DNA of 64,000 bases. Source: Polytrichum commune. Lineage: Eukaryota; Streptophyta; Polytrichopsida; Polytrichales; Polytrichaceae. The notes under the pieces were generated by a model that saw only the letters and a program-made list of their open reading frames with translations, did not search any database and was not told the DNA's origin. Positions 36,059 to 47,808 of this stretch are shown piece by piece (positions within the stretch are counted from its first letter, which is position 1; every line of letters starts with the position of its first letter). The stretch lies in assembly GCA_950295325.1 (NCBI GenBank), contig OX485803.1, positions 33,294,001 through 33,358,000 on the forward strand, in the 5' to 3' direction. The position numbers and the translations under genes were made by a program.

Positions 36059-37581
36059 ACGTCTGAAGTATAATCTAGTATTTATCAACCTAACATGGCT
36101 TTTAGGTGTCCAAATGGCCAATATTATTTTGAGAGGATCCCACTCTCTCAAAATATTGAATATCGTGTTATTGCACAAGATGGATTTGACAACATACAAT
36201 CTAGTACCACTACTCAAGACATGGGGGCATTGTTGTACATCTATCTTCACATGGGTCTCACATCTCCATTCTTCTCATATGGACACACATATATGGATTA
36301 GGATCCACAAGGATATAAGTCTTTATATGTATATAAACATAGGTATGCGTTACTTTCCACCCTCTTGTGCCAAAAACTACAATTCTACAAATATAGACCC
36401 CTACAATTTCTTTCACCAAGTGTGTTTATTATCAATCTTTGGGGGGAAATTTTCTACTGGGAGAATGAAATGCTCGAACAAGTTCTCACCAAGGACAAGA
36501 CCTCCATCTTGACAATAATGGCATCAACCTCCTAGAGGTTCCTAGACCTCATTGGTTGAGAAAGTCCAACGACATTGGTCATTACAATGCATTTAGTCAA
36601 TTTTTAATAGACAATTTGTCCTTCCCAGCTTTGTAAATCTGATGAAGGTAGATAAGCGATGTCAAAGTTTCAGTTGTTCCTCTAGTATGGTGGGGCTAGT
36701 GTAATTGACTACCTCATAGGTGATCCCAACTCCCTTCACAACTTTGTCTCAAATATCTCCATAGGTAAAGAACAACCCGATTCAAACCATTGCCCTCTCT
36801 TCTTCAAAATAGGTCACAATATAGGATGGAGGCTTACAACTCCATCTAGTCATTCTCAATTTGTAATAAAAAACATTTATTATTAATTATTAATTATTAA
36901 TTTAAAAATAAATAAAGAAAAATAAATAAAAAACTCCATCTAGTCAAGCTGAAGTTCTCCGTCCAATCCTAAGAACTCAAACCAATATGTTCTCAATATC
37001 AAACATGAACTCATTTTTGTACAAGGCAAGACATACACTTCATTAGATAACCATGCTCAAACATGGGTACACTTGGTACTATGCACAACCCAATCTATAT
37101 TCTCTAAAAAAAAAAACTAGGTGGCAAATTATGAGGCAAACCATCCAACACATGGTTTGATAGAAATTGTTGAGAGGCCCAACGAAACTTCTATATGGTG
37201 TTCAACTCTAGTCACTTGAACAAAACCTCCATAATGGCTTTCAAAAAGTACCACATGATGATTCGATATAAGAAATGCTCTTACCTAGAATGCAAACAAA
37301 AGGAACCACATCTTTTACTCAAAAGTGACCCAAGACTATTTTGGAAGAGCTTTGAAGAAAAAGATGATTTGACCAACCCCCCCCCCCCCCATTTATGCCA
37401 CAAGAAGCAATATAATATTGCACAAAACTATACACCTCGGGATAAAGTATCATTGATCATTTGTTCCAAAATTTCAAGTTTTTGATGTTTTTACAGTAGG
37501 GGAAATATAGGCTCACATGAAAGATTTAGCAAATCACAAGGCTTATGATATCCATGGATTGAAACTATAGTTTCTAAAATG
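36059..37581. other. no recognised gene
   Basis: Open frames at 36048-36512 and 37195-37485 are unrecognised and AT-driven. A C-run of 14 lies at 37377-37390. A TTATTAAT microsatellite-like patch is near 36877-36900. Nothing else is supported. Confidence 0.4.
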
Positions 37582-39671
37582 GGCTATATTGGAAGATAGT
37601 GTTGGGTTGAATTGGTGACATTGTCCCATATGGGTTGTCAACGTTGATCGTGACCTACATGTAGTTAGTTTTTGCTATGGCTTAAAACAACAAAACCCAG
37701 GGAACAAAGTCTCCAGGAAGACTGAGATAGTGTCTATAAGGGTTAACGTCACATTGGATCAAGGTTCTTAACAACATCTTAAGGGTATTCTCATTCTTTA
37801 CTCTCTTCAATGTTAACCTATCCCATTCTTTTTCCTTCCTCTTATTAGTTCATTCGTGATGGTTCCGTAGTGAGTGTTGTCTGTCCTATCTTCAAGGTAG
37901 GTGCTATTACTCCAAAGCTCGGACCTAATTCCGTCGTGAAGCTCAAAAGCTTGGCAAGTGGTCAACTAACTCTTAGGCAGGACAACATGTCCAAAACACG
38001 TCTTTTAAGTAGCCATCTTTGTCTTTATGTGTTATGAATTATGCTTGCGATCAATTCAAATTAATTCCACTTAGTTTTACTTACAGTTATCGGCATTCCT
38101 TCAGAGACTGTAACCACCTCCATCACTTTCCAATCCACTTAGTAATCCATCTCAAAGAGTATCCATTCCGTCAATGTATAAGTTATATATATATATAACT
38201 TTAACAAGCTAAATCCTTTAGTTAACAAGTTTTTATCACTTAGAAGGATTTACATGCAAACAATTTCATCTCACTGGGTAAAGTCTTACTTCTACTATGC
38301 TGGTGTTGTCCTCAAAATTTCTCACTCACACTGTTTACACTCTTTTATCGTGACTGGCGATATTCTGTGGACTTGCCCAGGCGATATCCTATTGTGGGGT
38401 GACTACCCTAAGGTGGGGTCAGTCCTCATCCTCGTACTCGGCTGTAACCTCTCATATTCTCTCAGGTAGAGTCTTGCCTCTCTCAGGCTTCTAAGTCTGT
38501 AACTCCTATATTGGCTATAGCCCTTCTCTCCTATTGCCTAAGCCTAGGTCTCTCTTGCGATTGTCCTTCCACGAACCTAGCCTAAGTGGCCATCTCTCTG
38601 ATTATCGCCTCTCCCTGTCTACTCTCAGGCTATAGCCCTTTCCTTTCTCATCAAAGGACCTGCTTCTCTCTCTCTCTTGCAAGGTAAGTGGCTATGGCCC
38701 CATGTTTATCGCATGTTGCGCTCTCTTCCACTCAATCATGCCTTCCTTTCTTCCTCATTCTCCTAAGACTATCTGCTTATTGGCCTCTTGTCTTCAGTTT
38801 CCAACTTCAACAGTGTGCGGCCATTCACTGGCTTAGCACCTTCAACCAGATCTTCACAACTTACTGCCTTTGTCTATGCTTCACTCTCAAAGACTATTGC
38901 CTCTACAAATATTGTTTCTTGTTGCCTAAATGCTCCACTAACTCTTCTTCTCTTGGCCTATCACCATAATATTTCAATCTCTCATTGCCCTCCTGGCTAA
39001 CTTCATATTAAAATACACACTGCTGCTTATAATCACTTCAAACTTACTTAACTCAATCGTGCGACAAATTGCCCTGACATTGACTGCTCCGACTATAGCC
39101 TGTTCATACACAAACAATAGACTCATATAACACGACCATACGACTATTGCTTATTCAAAGAACACTTCACTTAGATTAAATACAGAGTTCCAAAGACTGG
39201 GTCACTCAGTTCTTTCCTATTCATCACTATCTCTCCTTCTCGGAGGAAGCCTACTTGCCCTCAGACTCAATCACTGAGTTCTGATGCCGCTAAAAGCCTA
39301 TTGCTCTATCCTGAGACTATGTTGGATTCTACACTTGAAAATAGCCTGCCTCTGTCTTGGCTCACCTCCTCCTTGAGCTGACGAGGGAGGAGGAGTCGGT
39401 TAGGAGTTGTAACCGATTCTTGACGGCAATAGCCTTCCAATGCCGCTAAAGATGACGTTCAAAGTCCATTTGCCGGATGAATGTCATCAATTCAGAAAAA
39501 TGGCCCAAATCGGGCAGGCGATAGCCAAAAATTGGTCTCACACTACACATATAAATAAAGGCATAAGGGGAGGAGCTAATCACTCTCTCCATTGTATGCA
39601 ATCCTTGTGCATTGTGTTTTACCTTCCTACAATGGTCTCTTTGTTTTGTTCTCTCATTCCCCAATAGGCTA
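37582..39671 (+). mobile_element. 192-bp LTR-like repeat, copy 2, split by a solo LTR
   Basis: The repeat runs 37587-37659 and 39548-39666 and totals 192 bp after removal of the inserted solo LTR and one target copy, exactly the length of copy 1 at 5326-5517. Termini are TATTGG and CCAATA. A perfect 5-bp duplication GGCTA flanks it (37582-37586, 39667-39671), which fixes the ends and fits an LTR-type insertion. The second half contains ATAAATAAAGGCATAAGG and a pyrimidine-rich block as in copy 1. Confidence 0.85.
37655..39547 (-). mobile_element. solo LTR (1,883 bp) related to the intact Ty3/gypsy element
   Basis: 37660-39542 begins TGTAGTTAGTTTTTGCTATG and ends GGTCTCACA, homologous throughout to the 1,983-bp LTRs of the intact element downstream, with many substitutions and a net 100-bp length difference. 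It is flanked by perfect CTACA duplications (37655-37659, 39543-39547) and has no internal region, so it is a solo LTR left by recombination between two LTRs. Strand is given by matching orientation with the intact element. The uninterrupted copy of its host repeat at 5326-5517 serves as the empty site. Confidence 0.93.
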
Positions 39672-40300
39672 CAAATGATTTGTGTGAAGTAATAACATCA
39701 ATATTTAATTTGATGGCTAAAGAGGGTTTCCGTGCTTCATGAACTATCAACATCATTCAAATAATCTTCAAATCTAGTACAGACTCTCCCTAGGGAACTA
39801 TAGGACCATAGTGCTCGGAACAACTTTGGCAATGGCTTTGTTTTAGAGAAAAAGGTCAAAACAAGAGGAGTATCATGTTTCAAAGAAGGCAAATTCAGTT
39901 CGGATCACATCCTCACATTACATACTTTAATCAAACAATATGTATTTGCAATTCGATGTCTCTATTCTTGTTTGTTGGTTTCAAAAAAGTTTTTGACAAG
40001 CTTTGGGTACACCTCCAACGATTAGGTGTACCACCTCAACTATAACATGTTGTAAAAGCCATGTACACCACAATCATGCTAAAGTTTGTATAGATGGCAA
40101 TACACATAGTGAAGGAATGTCCGACATTGAGGGAAGCTATCTTATGAGCGACGAGCGGTGAGCGGTGAGCAGTAGCACATGAGCAATGAGTAGTAACATA
40201 TGAGCAATGAATCCAAATTTAGTAAAGACACACGGGTTTAGGGTACACCACCAAATTTTTGACAAATTAATTGCATATTTTCAATTGTAAATTGTCAATA
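39672..40300. other. no recognised gene
   Basis: Mixed DNA. At 40143-40210 the words GAGCGGTGAGC, GAGCAATGAG and GAGCAATGAA form a small degenerate repeat. No coding support. Confidence 0.35.
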
Positions 40301-40520
40301 TTTTAAATGAAGCACAAGTCAAAGGGCCCTATTTCCATGGATCATTTAAAACACTTTCAATCCATTGCTGGTGTTTATTATAATAATCCAAACCAATACA
40401 TGTCATTTATTGACATCCTTATACATGTAGTTATAACTAACACTTGCACAACTACTCACATTTCACAACATCAGCAAGTTCAAGTAGGTGCATAACTTCA
40501 TTATACGTATATGTAGGTGC
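40301..40520 (-). pseudogene. 3'-terminal fragment of a MULE-type transposase relative
   Basis: On the minus strand, about 22 codons (APTYTYNEVMHLLELADVV...) from 40520 to the TAG at 40454-40452 match the last residues of the transposase gene at 57908-61513, including the stop position. About 140 bp of 3' flanking DNA is also shared (TTTCAATCCATTGCT; TTATTATAATAATCCAAACCAA; ACATGTCATTTATTGACAT). The rest of the gene is missing. This second copy shows the family is repeated, hence transposon-derived. Confidence 0.8.
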
Positions 40521-40629
40521 CATAATTGTGAGCCACTCAAACCGGTCACGGGTTGAGTTAAGGCCCAAAATCTACAAAAGAAAGGAAATTAGATATTAGA
40601 AATAGTCAATATGTAGGTAACTACTAGGT

Positions 40630-40850
40630 TTTGAGACATCCGCCTGTGGATGCGAGTTGTGTAAGAGACTGGTATTAGGTCTGGATCAACCCGGGTTCGA
40701 ATCCGGTTGGTTACATTGATTGGTGCTATCCCAAATTGAGCTAGTGATAAAGCAGAAATAATCTATAGGCGGATACCAAGAAGACATTACTACGCGGATG
40801 TGCGTAGAATCTTCTCAATTATATTTTATTTTTAGAATCTTGTTACTATT
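40630..40850 (+). mobile_element. tRNA-like SINE candidate
   Basis: Plus strand: a tRNA-type B box within ACCCGGGTTCGAATCCGGTT near 40689-40708, a possible A box (GTGGATGCGAGTTGTG) about 45 bp upstream, and a T-rich tail (TTATATTTTATTTTTAG) near 40820. This is the arrangement of a tRNA-derived SINE. Clear target duplications were not found, so the ends are approximate. The region does not fold obviously into a complete tRNA. Confidence 0.5.
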
Positions 40851-40859
40851 TATCCGTGT

Positions 40860-41926
40860 GAATCAATCAAACCTGTGAGCTAGGATCACCCCCACCCTTA
40901 ACCGCATCGCTTAGGGAGTGCACTATTCATTAAAACCAAGCATCACGTGCGTGCATGCCCCTTATTAAAATACCCCTGTATACATTTTATTTTTGCTAAA
41001 ATCAAGCAATATACTTACAAATCTCATTGCTTCAAAATACATTTCCATACGTACACAAGGGTCCAAAAACAAATACATAAATTGTATATAAATGTGTACA
41101 AATGTTTGGAAATGCAAAAATATGGCCCTATTATATGTATAATATCAAATCATGGATTTTTAGTTATAAAGTCGTTACTTAGTGGATGAAAAAACACATG
41201 ATTCTTGGTCCAGGTTTGACTTGAACGCGTAAACGCGTAAATGCGTACTTTACATATATTTTTCTATAGCCTCATGTATATCTACTTCTTGCTTAATAGC
41301 AATATGTCTCTTGTACGTACATTTTGTACATGCTTGTTTTAAATAATACCCCTTTTGTGCACCCACGTGTATAAATACAGTACTTGAACAGTGCACTCCC
41401 TGGGCTGCATCGTAATCCAGGTGGGGGATCACCATTTCACAGTTTGGAACATGCCCACCTCCAATGGTGGTTCTTTCCACCTCTAGGTGACCCTTAATAA
41501 TGAATAACCGTTTACTTTATTACTAATACTCATGCGTGTCATAACACGAACGTGAGAATCAACACATTAAGTCACACATTAGCTTTTCACCTAAATTCCT
41601 AGCTTAACTATCACCCTTCACTACTTCACTAATATTACTGCCTTAGCTTAACTCGGTTAATCCAGCTTAGTTCTCAGTTGACCGTTGTCCTTTCATGCCC
41701 TTGGGCCTAATCACAACCAGCTCCTGGCCTCTTAGACCAACCCCGTTACCGGCCCTGTTACCGGCCATGTTACCAGCCGTGGCTAGGCTGATCCCTTGCA
41801 CCCTTCCTACCGCACGTGGCTCTCGCCTATCTGGTCTGAGCACCCTTCCCATGCGTTCACAACTGTTGAGACCCCAGCCACACCTCTCGGCCATGCAGCC
41901 ATCAATTCACATTTGTTCACACTACG
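40860..41926. other. flank of the large retrotransposon, no gene
   Basis: Contains the inverted copy of a short dispersed block (40870-40930). At 41738-41785 three near copies of a 13-15 bp unit (CCGTTACCGG, CTGTTACCGG, ATGTTACCAG) are followed by pyrimidine-rich DNA up to the insertion site. Its texture (short Y-rich words) resembles LTR sequence, and it continues beyond the insertion at 56899. Confidence 0.35.
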
Positions 41927-41931
41927 ACCCA

Positions 41932-43914
41932 TGTAGTAAGTTTTTGCTATGACTCAAAACAACAAAACCCAGGGAACAAAGTCTCCAGGAAGACTGAGAT
42001 AGTGTCTATAAGGGTTAATGTCACATTGGTTTAAGGTTCTTAATAACATTATGGGTGATTCTCATTGTTTATGCTCTCCAATCTTAACTTATTTCCTCAT
42101 TTCCCATCCTTATTGATTCATATGTGTAGGTTCAGTCGTGAGTGTTGTCTGTCCTATCTCAAAGGAAAGTGTTCTATCACTCTATGGTTTTCGACCTATG
42201 TCAGTTATGAAGCTCAAAAGCTCGGCAAATTGTCAATGGCTCATAATCTGGACAAAGTCCGGGGTAATGTCTTAGTAACCGCATAGTCTTTGCTCATTTG
42301 AATGCACATTTGCGTAATTCAACAATTTAATTAATTCTTCGGTTAACTTACAACCATCATGCTCGTGTCACGGAACCAGTAGCCATCATCTTGTTCTTCC
42401 GGTGTACCTGGCTACTCATCTCAAAATTCACCCACATTGTCAATACATAAAGCAATGCATAGTAAGCTAGGCGATATCCTATGTTAAGGCTTTAATCTGT
42501 TAATTTTACTCAGTCTTACACAAGAATTCACCTTACTCTTTGCTGGTAACGTCTCCTCCTCCTCAGGTAAAGCCTGTCAGCCTATGGCCTACCAGCTACT
42601 GACGCCTTGCCTTCATCTCTCCCTCTCTAAACAGGGTCTGCTCTGGCGATATCCTACCTCGGTACTGCCGGGTAATGACTACTCTCGTCTCTCAGGCTTC
42701 CTGCCTCGGACCTGGCTATGGCCACTTAGTCTCTCTCGGAGGTTGTCTCGCCCATCCCAGGCCTCTCAACCTTCACAGTCTTCACTTTGATTACTTGCCT
42801 TTCTGATGCTTTGGCCTAATTTAATTATCTCACTCACTACCAGGCGATCGCCCCTCTCAGGTGACTCATCCTTATCTCTCACAGCCTCTCAGGTAATGGC
42901 GAGTTGGTTGCTGTCCATCGCCAATGCTTTATCTCTCTATCTCTCTGGTTATAGCCTGATTAACGCCCTTCGACGATGGCCTAAGGCTCTCACAGCCTGC
43001 ACAAATGCTCTTATCTTTCAGACCTCTCAATGTTCTCTCGGCTATTGCCCTTAAGAATTTTGATTATGCCCTGGCCTTCGACAATGCCAATCTTTGTACA
43101 CGCTCTAAAATTCACTCCCTGCTACTGCGCTCGGCTCATAAAATTGACTCAAGTTCATACGTCCTGGTGGCCCAATCTTTCACTCAGATGAATATTGCCC
43201 TCAATCAGTTACTGCAATTCCTTCCAAACAATGCCACTTTCTCAGACCTTACTCTCGCATACTCAACTCAGATTCTTTTCTACTGCCGGCCTATTGCCCG
43301 ATATGTCTTTCACTTCCTCTTTCGACGAAACAACTTCGCTCTTTCTCTGCTGTATACTTCTCACCCAACCACTCGCCTGACTCACATTCGACTATCAAAT
43401 TCTTACGGATTCATGTCAACGTTCCATTTCAAGACAACTTGCTCTCATGCAAACAGTTGCTACCATCATCGACATTACATTATACACACACTGCAAGACT
43501 ATTGCTCTTCAAAATATTATATTCCATATCTTAGTGTTCTCAATCACAAGACACTGCACTTTCCAGTTCTGTATTTGCCTATCGCTATTCTTCTCTCGAG
43601 CGTCACACTCGGATTCTGTCTAATCGCACTCAACCTCAATCACTGAGGGTTGATGCCGCTAAAGCCTATTGCTAATATCTGAGACTATGTCGGATTCTAC
43701 AATTGGAAAATAGCCTGAATTCTTCCTAGGCTGCCCTCTCCTCATAGTGCCGAGGGAGAGAGACGGTCGGTTAGCCTAGTAACCGCTACCACCACGGCGA
43801 TAGCCATTCGTTTTCACACTGACTTGTCTTCAGTGGCCAATAGCCGGATGAATCTTATCAAAATTTTGAAATTGCTTCGTTCGACTAGGCGATAGCCCAA
43901 AAAGTGGTTTTACA
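41932..43914 (-). mobile_element. 3' LTR of the intact element
   Basis: 1,983 bp. In element direction it begins TGTAAAACCAC and ends CTTACTACA (plus strand TGTAGTAAG...GGTTTTACA), standard TG...CA ends. It is rich in variants of GGCNATNGCC and TCTCTC words. It contains a plus-strand open frame of 213 codons (43005-43646) with no recognisable domain, almost certainly chance. It matches 54916-56898 at a constant offset of 12,984. Confidence 0.95.
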
Positions 43915-43925
43915 TAGCCCCACGC
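43915..43925 (-). other. polypurine tract (probable)
   Basis: In element direction GCGTGGGGCTA immediately precedes the 3' LTR TGTAAAACC. It is short but purine-biased and in the right place for plus-strand priming. Confidence 0.5.
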
Positions 43926-43951
43926 TAACCTTTTTGCGTCTCGCAAAAACT

Positions 43952-46843
43952 CTACCGCTTCAGCCTCTTGCCATCTGGTCCGAGCTTCTTGTATTGTCTT
44001 TGAGATGATGGCCCATAGTCTTCCACATAGCCTGGGGCCATTACCTCCTCTTGTGGGACCACCGTGTTCAATGTCAGCCTCTGATTCTTCAAGGCTCGAC
44101 TGATTACTCCGTAGCGGGTAGCGCCGAACTCATTCACCAAACTGTGGTGAGGCCCAATAATAAAATACGTTGCGCACATGGCCTCCAGACAACGGTACCA
44201 CCTAGCTGAGTTGTAGTTGATCTTGGTTAAGAACATTGCCTCCCGATTAGCCTTACTCAGCAGGTTTACATTATACACAAATTCATACTTCTTACACCAG
44301 AATCCCAAGATTGCTGTGAAAATAGCCGCTCGGAAGCAGACTGGGTCTTGGTGCTCCCGATGCTCGTATGAGAACTGCATGTAAGACTCGTAGCAGTCTT
44401 GAGCCGTCATGAAGTTTCCAGGGATCACCGGCCAATTATATTCTAGGCTATCAATGAGTGCCTGTGGCGGCCACTTCCAGCGCCTAGGGCAATCACAAAA
44501 TCTGGGGTCATTAGTGACAGTCACAGGAGGTGTCAAACTCCAACCATGGCAAATCCTCCTGTAAACAACGTCATGCGCCTCTTCCGGTCGAGTGCTGATT
44601 TGCCTCGACAAGCCTACATCCTCAAAAATCCAATCAAAAGCTTTCCAACTGGGAATGGGCTCCTCAATGTCAAAATCGAACACGCCTGAGTAGTTGCCCA
44701 AGTACTGGTGCGCTAAGGGTGAGATTGGTGGTCTCCTCGTCGAGTGTAAAGCCCTCTGCACCAGATAAGCCGGGGGTAGGAAAAATGTAACCTGGTTCTG
44801 CAATTGCATTTGAATTCGGCCATCTGGCTGGGCGATAGCCTGCAAGCTTCTCGTTAATCGCTCCTTCATCTGGTCAAATTTGAGTTGGTACTGGCCTGCT
44901 CCAATGTCCAACTGCTTGCTGATCACCAACCTCTCCGAGGCCGCATCCATCACCGCCTGAAGGTAGGTGTCGCTGTCCAGGCTGGCAATCATCCTCTCAA
45001 GCTGGGCCCGCCATGACTGTAGTAATAGAGGTGGGCATATAGCCATGGCTGTGATGACAGCTTCATTCCACTGATGTAAGTTAACCATGCGAGTAGGTTG
45101 GCTTGCCTCCGCCTCAGCAGCTAATCGCCTCTTCTTACTCAGGGTTAACTCCAATTGACTATAGTATAAAAAGACGTGTACCCCAAAATCGACGATGACC
45201 TGAAATCCTTTAAATAAATCTCGCAATTTAAGCTCGCCTCTTACTAAGATTTCGGTCAGGAGGTTTTCGTGATTCTCTTTAACAGTCACCTCCCATAGCC
45301 TCTCAAATTCAGTTGGCTCTAAAACTTGGTACGGTTTCAGGTCATAAGCCATGAAGAAAATGTCTCTCTGTGCCTCATAACTCCTAAATAGGCTATGGTA
45401 AGGTGGACATGAACTCTCTATGGCCCACAATCCTGACTTTAACCTCTCAACCCTTTTTCTCAAAGACTCTATCCTCTCGGTCTGTGCGTCTGATAAGGAT
45501 TTCAGACCCTTAACCTGTTGTTGGAGGTCCATGACTGTCTTTTCATCTGTCAAAAAGGCTCGTACCTGAGCTTCTAAGCTCTTAACTTTAGCCGATTTAG
45601 TGGCTATGGCCCTTTCCTGTCTTCCCTTCAAATTTAGCCACTCAGCTTTCTCCTTAGAAAAATTACTTTTACTTTCCTCCCAGTCTTCCTTTTCTCTCGT
45701 TAACTGACTGGTCACAGACTCTACCTCGCCAAATTTCTCTTGTCATTTTTTCTGTTCACCCTCTGACTGGTGAAGACTCTCTGACAACTGTTGGACAGAC
45801 TATGTCAAAGCGGCATTCTCTCTGACCAATTGAGATGTCTTTTCATTTACGGAGCTCAATTCCTCCCGTTGCCTCTCTGCCAATTTCTTCTGACTCTCTA
45901 ACTCCTGCATGACTCTTGCCATTTTTTCTTTCCACTCAGTCTCTATGTGTGGCATATGAGTTGGTAAGGACGAACCCTCTCGCCATGACAACCTAAATCC
46001 TCCATACTCTGACTCTTTTGGACTCTCGCCATGTAACTCTATGTACTCCTCCAAAATGACAGGGGGTTCGGGACTATGCAAAGAACTAAAGACTTGAGGC
46101 ATGGGTTCCTCACTAACAAAATCAGTAGGCTTAGGCAAGAAGGGTGCAACTGACCGACGAGTAGCCGAGGAGGTACTAGGACTAAACGACATTTGACACA
46201 ACATGCCAATATATCCAGCGGATCTCAAAGGCACAGGTCGCAAACACTTGCCTTTATCAACCTCCTCCCGAACTCTCAGTCTCACCTCCTCTGCCCAATT
46301 AAATTTGGTGCCTCTGATCCAGGCTGCCAACGCCGCACAAACTACGCAGTGCTCCATAAAATTGCCATCTCGCTCGAGCTCAATGCGTTGGTTCACGAGC
46401 AATAGCCATTCTCGCCACGGGGTAACTGCCTTCTCCAGGTCCCAACCTTGTTTCCGGACGTTGAAGGCTGCTTGGCCATTCTCGAACACAACCCCCCATT
46501 CTGGAGCGTCAATTGCCCTGCATGCCTCCGCCACTGAGCCACTATCGGCTCCAGGCAAAGTGGTCACCTGGGATATCGCCTCTGTCTCCAAACAAACTGG
46601 CTGATCGCGCACTCGCACCTCTCGAAAATCGCTCGCTCCAGCAGACAGCACAAACTCTGCTAGGTCAGCAGGCCATGGCCACGGAATCTCCAGCTGAGTG
46701 ACGAACTCCCACAGCCCTGCTGATTTCAGGTGCGACTCCTTCTCCCTAATTTTCTCCTTAAACTCCTCAGAGATCTTATCAAATGAGAGCGGCTCAATGA
46801 GCAAGGCTCCTCTCTTTCTTCCCTCCTTTGATGGTCCTGCCAT
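43952..46843 (-). pseudogene. post-pol coiled-coil ORF with two in-frame stops
   Basis: One frame of about 964 codons runs from an ATG at 46843 (MAGPSKEG; the open frame extends to a TTG at 46864) to 43952, broken only by TAG (45802-45800) and TGA (45745-45743), 18 codons apart. The first part (~347 codons) has a globular region with PWPWPADLAEFVLSAGAS and EWLLLVNQRIELERDGNF, then a serine-rich linker. A coiled coil spans both stops, from about 45940 to 45440 (MQELESQKKLAERQREEL; EKTVMDLQQQVKGLKSL). The second part is globular and ends in basic YKKLGPDGKRLKR. There is no signal peptide or membrane segment, so it is not a classic envelope, though it lies where Athila-type elements carry their extra ORF. 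Function unknown. Confidence 0.8.
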
Positions 46844-47808
46844 TGGACTTGCCTCTCCTTCCAACCAATCTGTAACTCACTGCGATTTCCTCACACGCTC
46901 TCTTGCCAATTTCTCACATTCAACTCCGGCGATTGCCTAGCGCTCCTGATACAGACACTAACTTCTACTCTCGGCAATGGCGAGCGCACTCAGACTATAC
47001 CCAGCTCCTTCAGACTCAACCTAACTTGTTCAAATTTTTCTCTCAGGTTGCCCTCATGCACTCTCAACTTCAGTCTATTGCCAATCTCTCACTCCAACTT
47101 GCAGCAGTTTGCTCAACGCTCAAGGTCCAGAATTCTCCCTCAGCATTCTCACCCAGCAACAATGTGCGCACTCCAACTAAGACCTGGCGTTCAAGCTTGC
47201 TTAGACTCTACCCTGCTGATTTCAAGCTCCCTTACTCAAATTTTCCCTCAGACTGCTCTCATGCAGCCGCACTGTCTATAGCCTGTTCGTTGCAATGTGA
47301 CGTCTTGGGTTGCGCCGCCTAGGCGTTCACCTGAACGTCAAGATGATGGCCACTTCCCTTTCGCAGCTACTTGCCATGATGATTCAGTTGCCGATTGCCT
47401 TTCTTGATGAGCAATGATCAGATTTTACCCGAATCTGGCGTCACTTCGACTTCTTAGCTCACTCACTTGTGTATGGGTCTCACATTCTGTTATTATGGTT
47501 ATGGCCATATCTAAGCTTACTATCCCGTTTATGGCCAATTCTACTTATCGCCTACTTCCTTTAGATTATGGCCATTTATGGGTTGTACACAGCAAATTCT
47601 AACTTACATGGTACTAGGATTCTAATACTTAGTAGTTTTAAACTCTAGACCTAACCCTTAATTTAGTTCACATTTTCATTAAAGGCTTAGCCTTAATTAA
47701 CTCCTAACTATAGTACATAATATCAAAAAAAATTAATTGACTATGTTACGACATATTAATTTTACTTATGTACCCCCCCCCCCTCCTACTTAATGATACT
47801 AACTGTCC
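46844..47808 (-). other. spacer between pol and the post-pol ORF
   Basis: About 0.96 kb without a long minus-strand frame; pyrimidine-rich on the plus strand and similar in texture to the LTR. A plus-strand frame of 139 codons (46903-47322) is probably chance. It may hold signals for making a separate RNA for the downstream ORF, for example a splice acceptor such as GAGTTACAG just before the ORF, but this is inference. An 11-C run is at 47773-47783. Confidence 0.5.

Noticed and set aside
40640-40720. A genuine tRNA gene on the plus strand
   Set aside because: The B box is good, but acceptor and anticodon stems cannot be completed by eye.
43005-43646. 213-codon open frame inside the LTR, repeated at 55989-56630
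   Set aside because: It is antisense to the element, has no domain, and its duplication is explained by the LTR pair.
46903-47322. 139-codon plus-strand frame in the pol to post-pol spacer
   Set aside because: Antisense, pyrimidine-rich low-complexity product with no recognisable domain; likely compositional.
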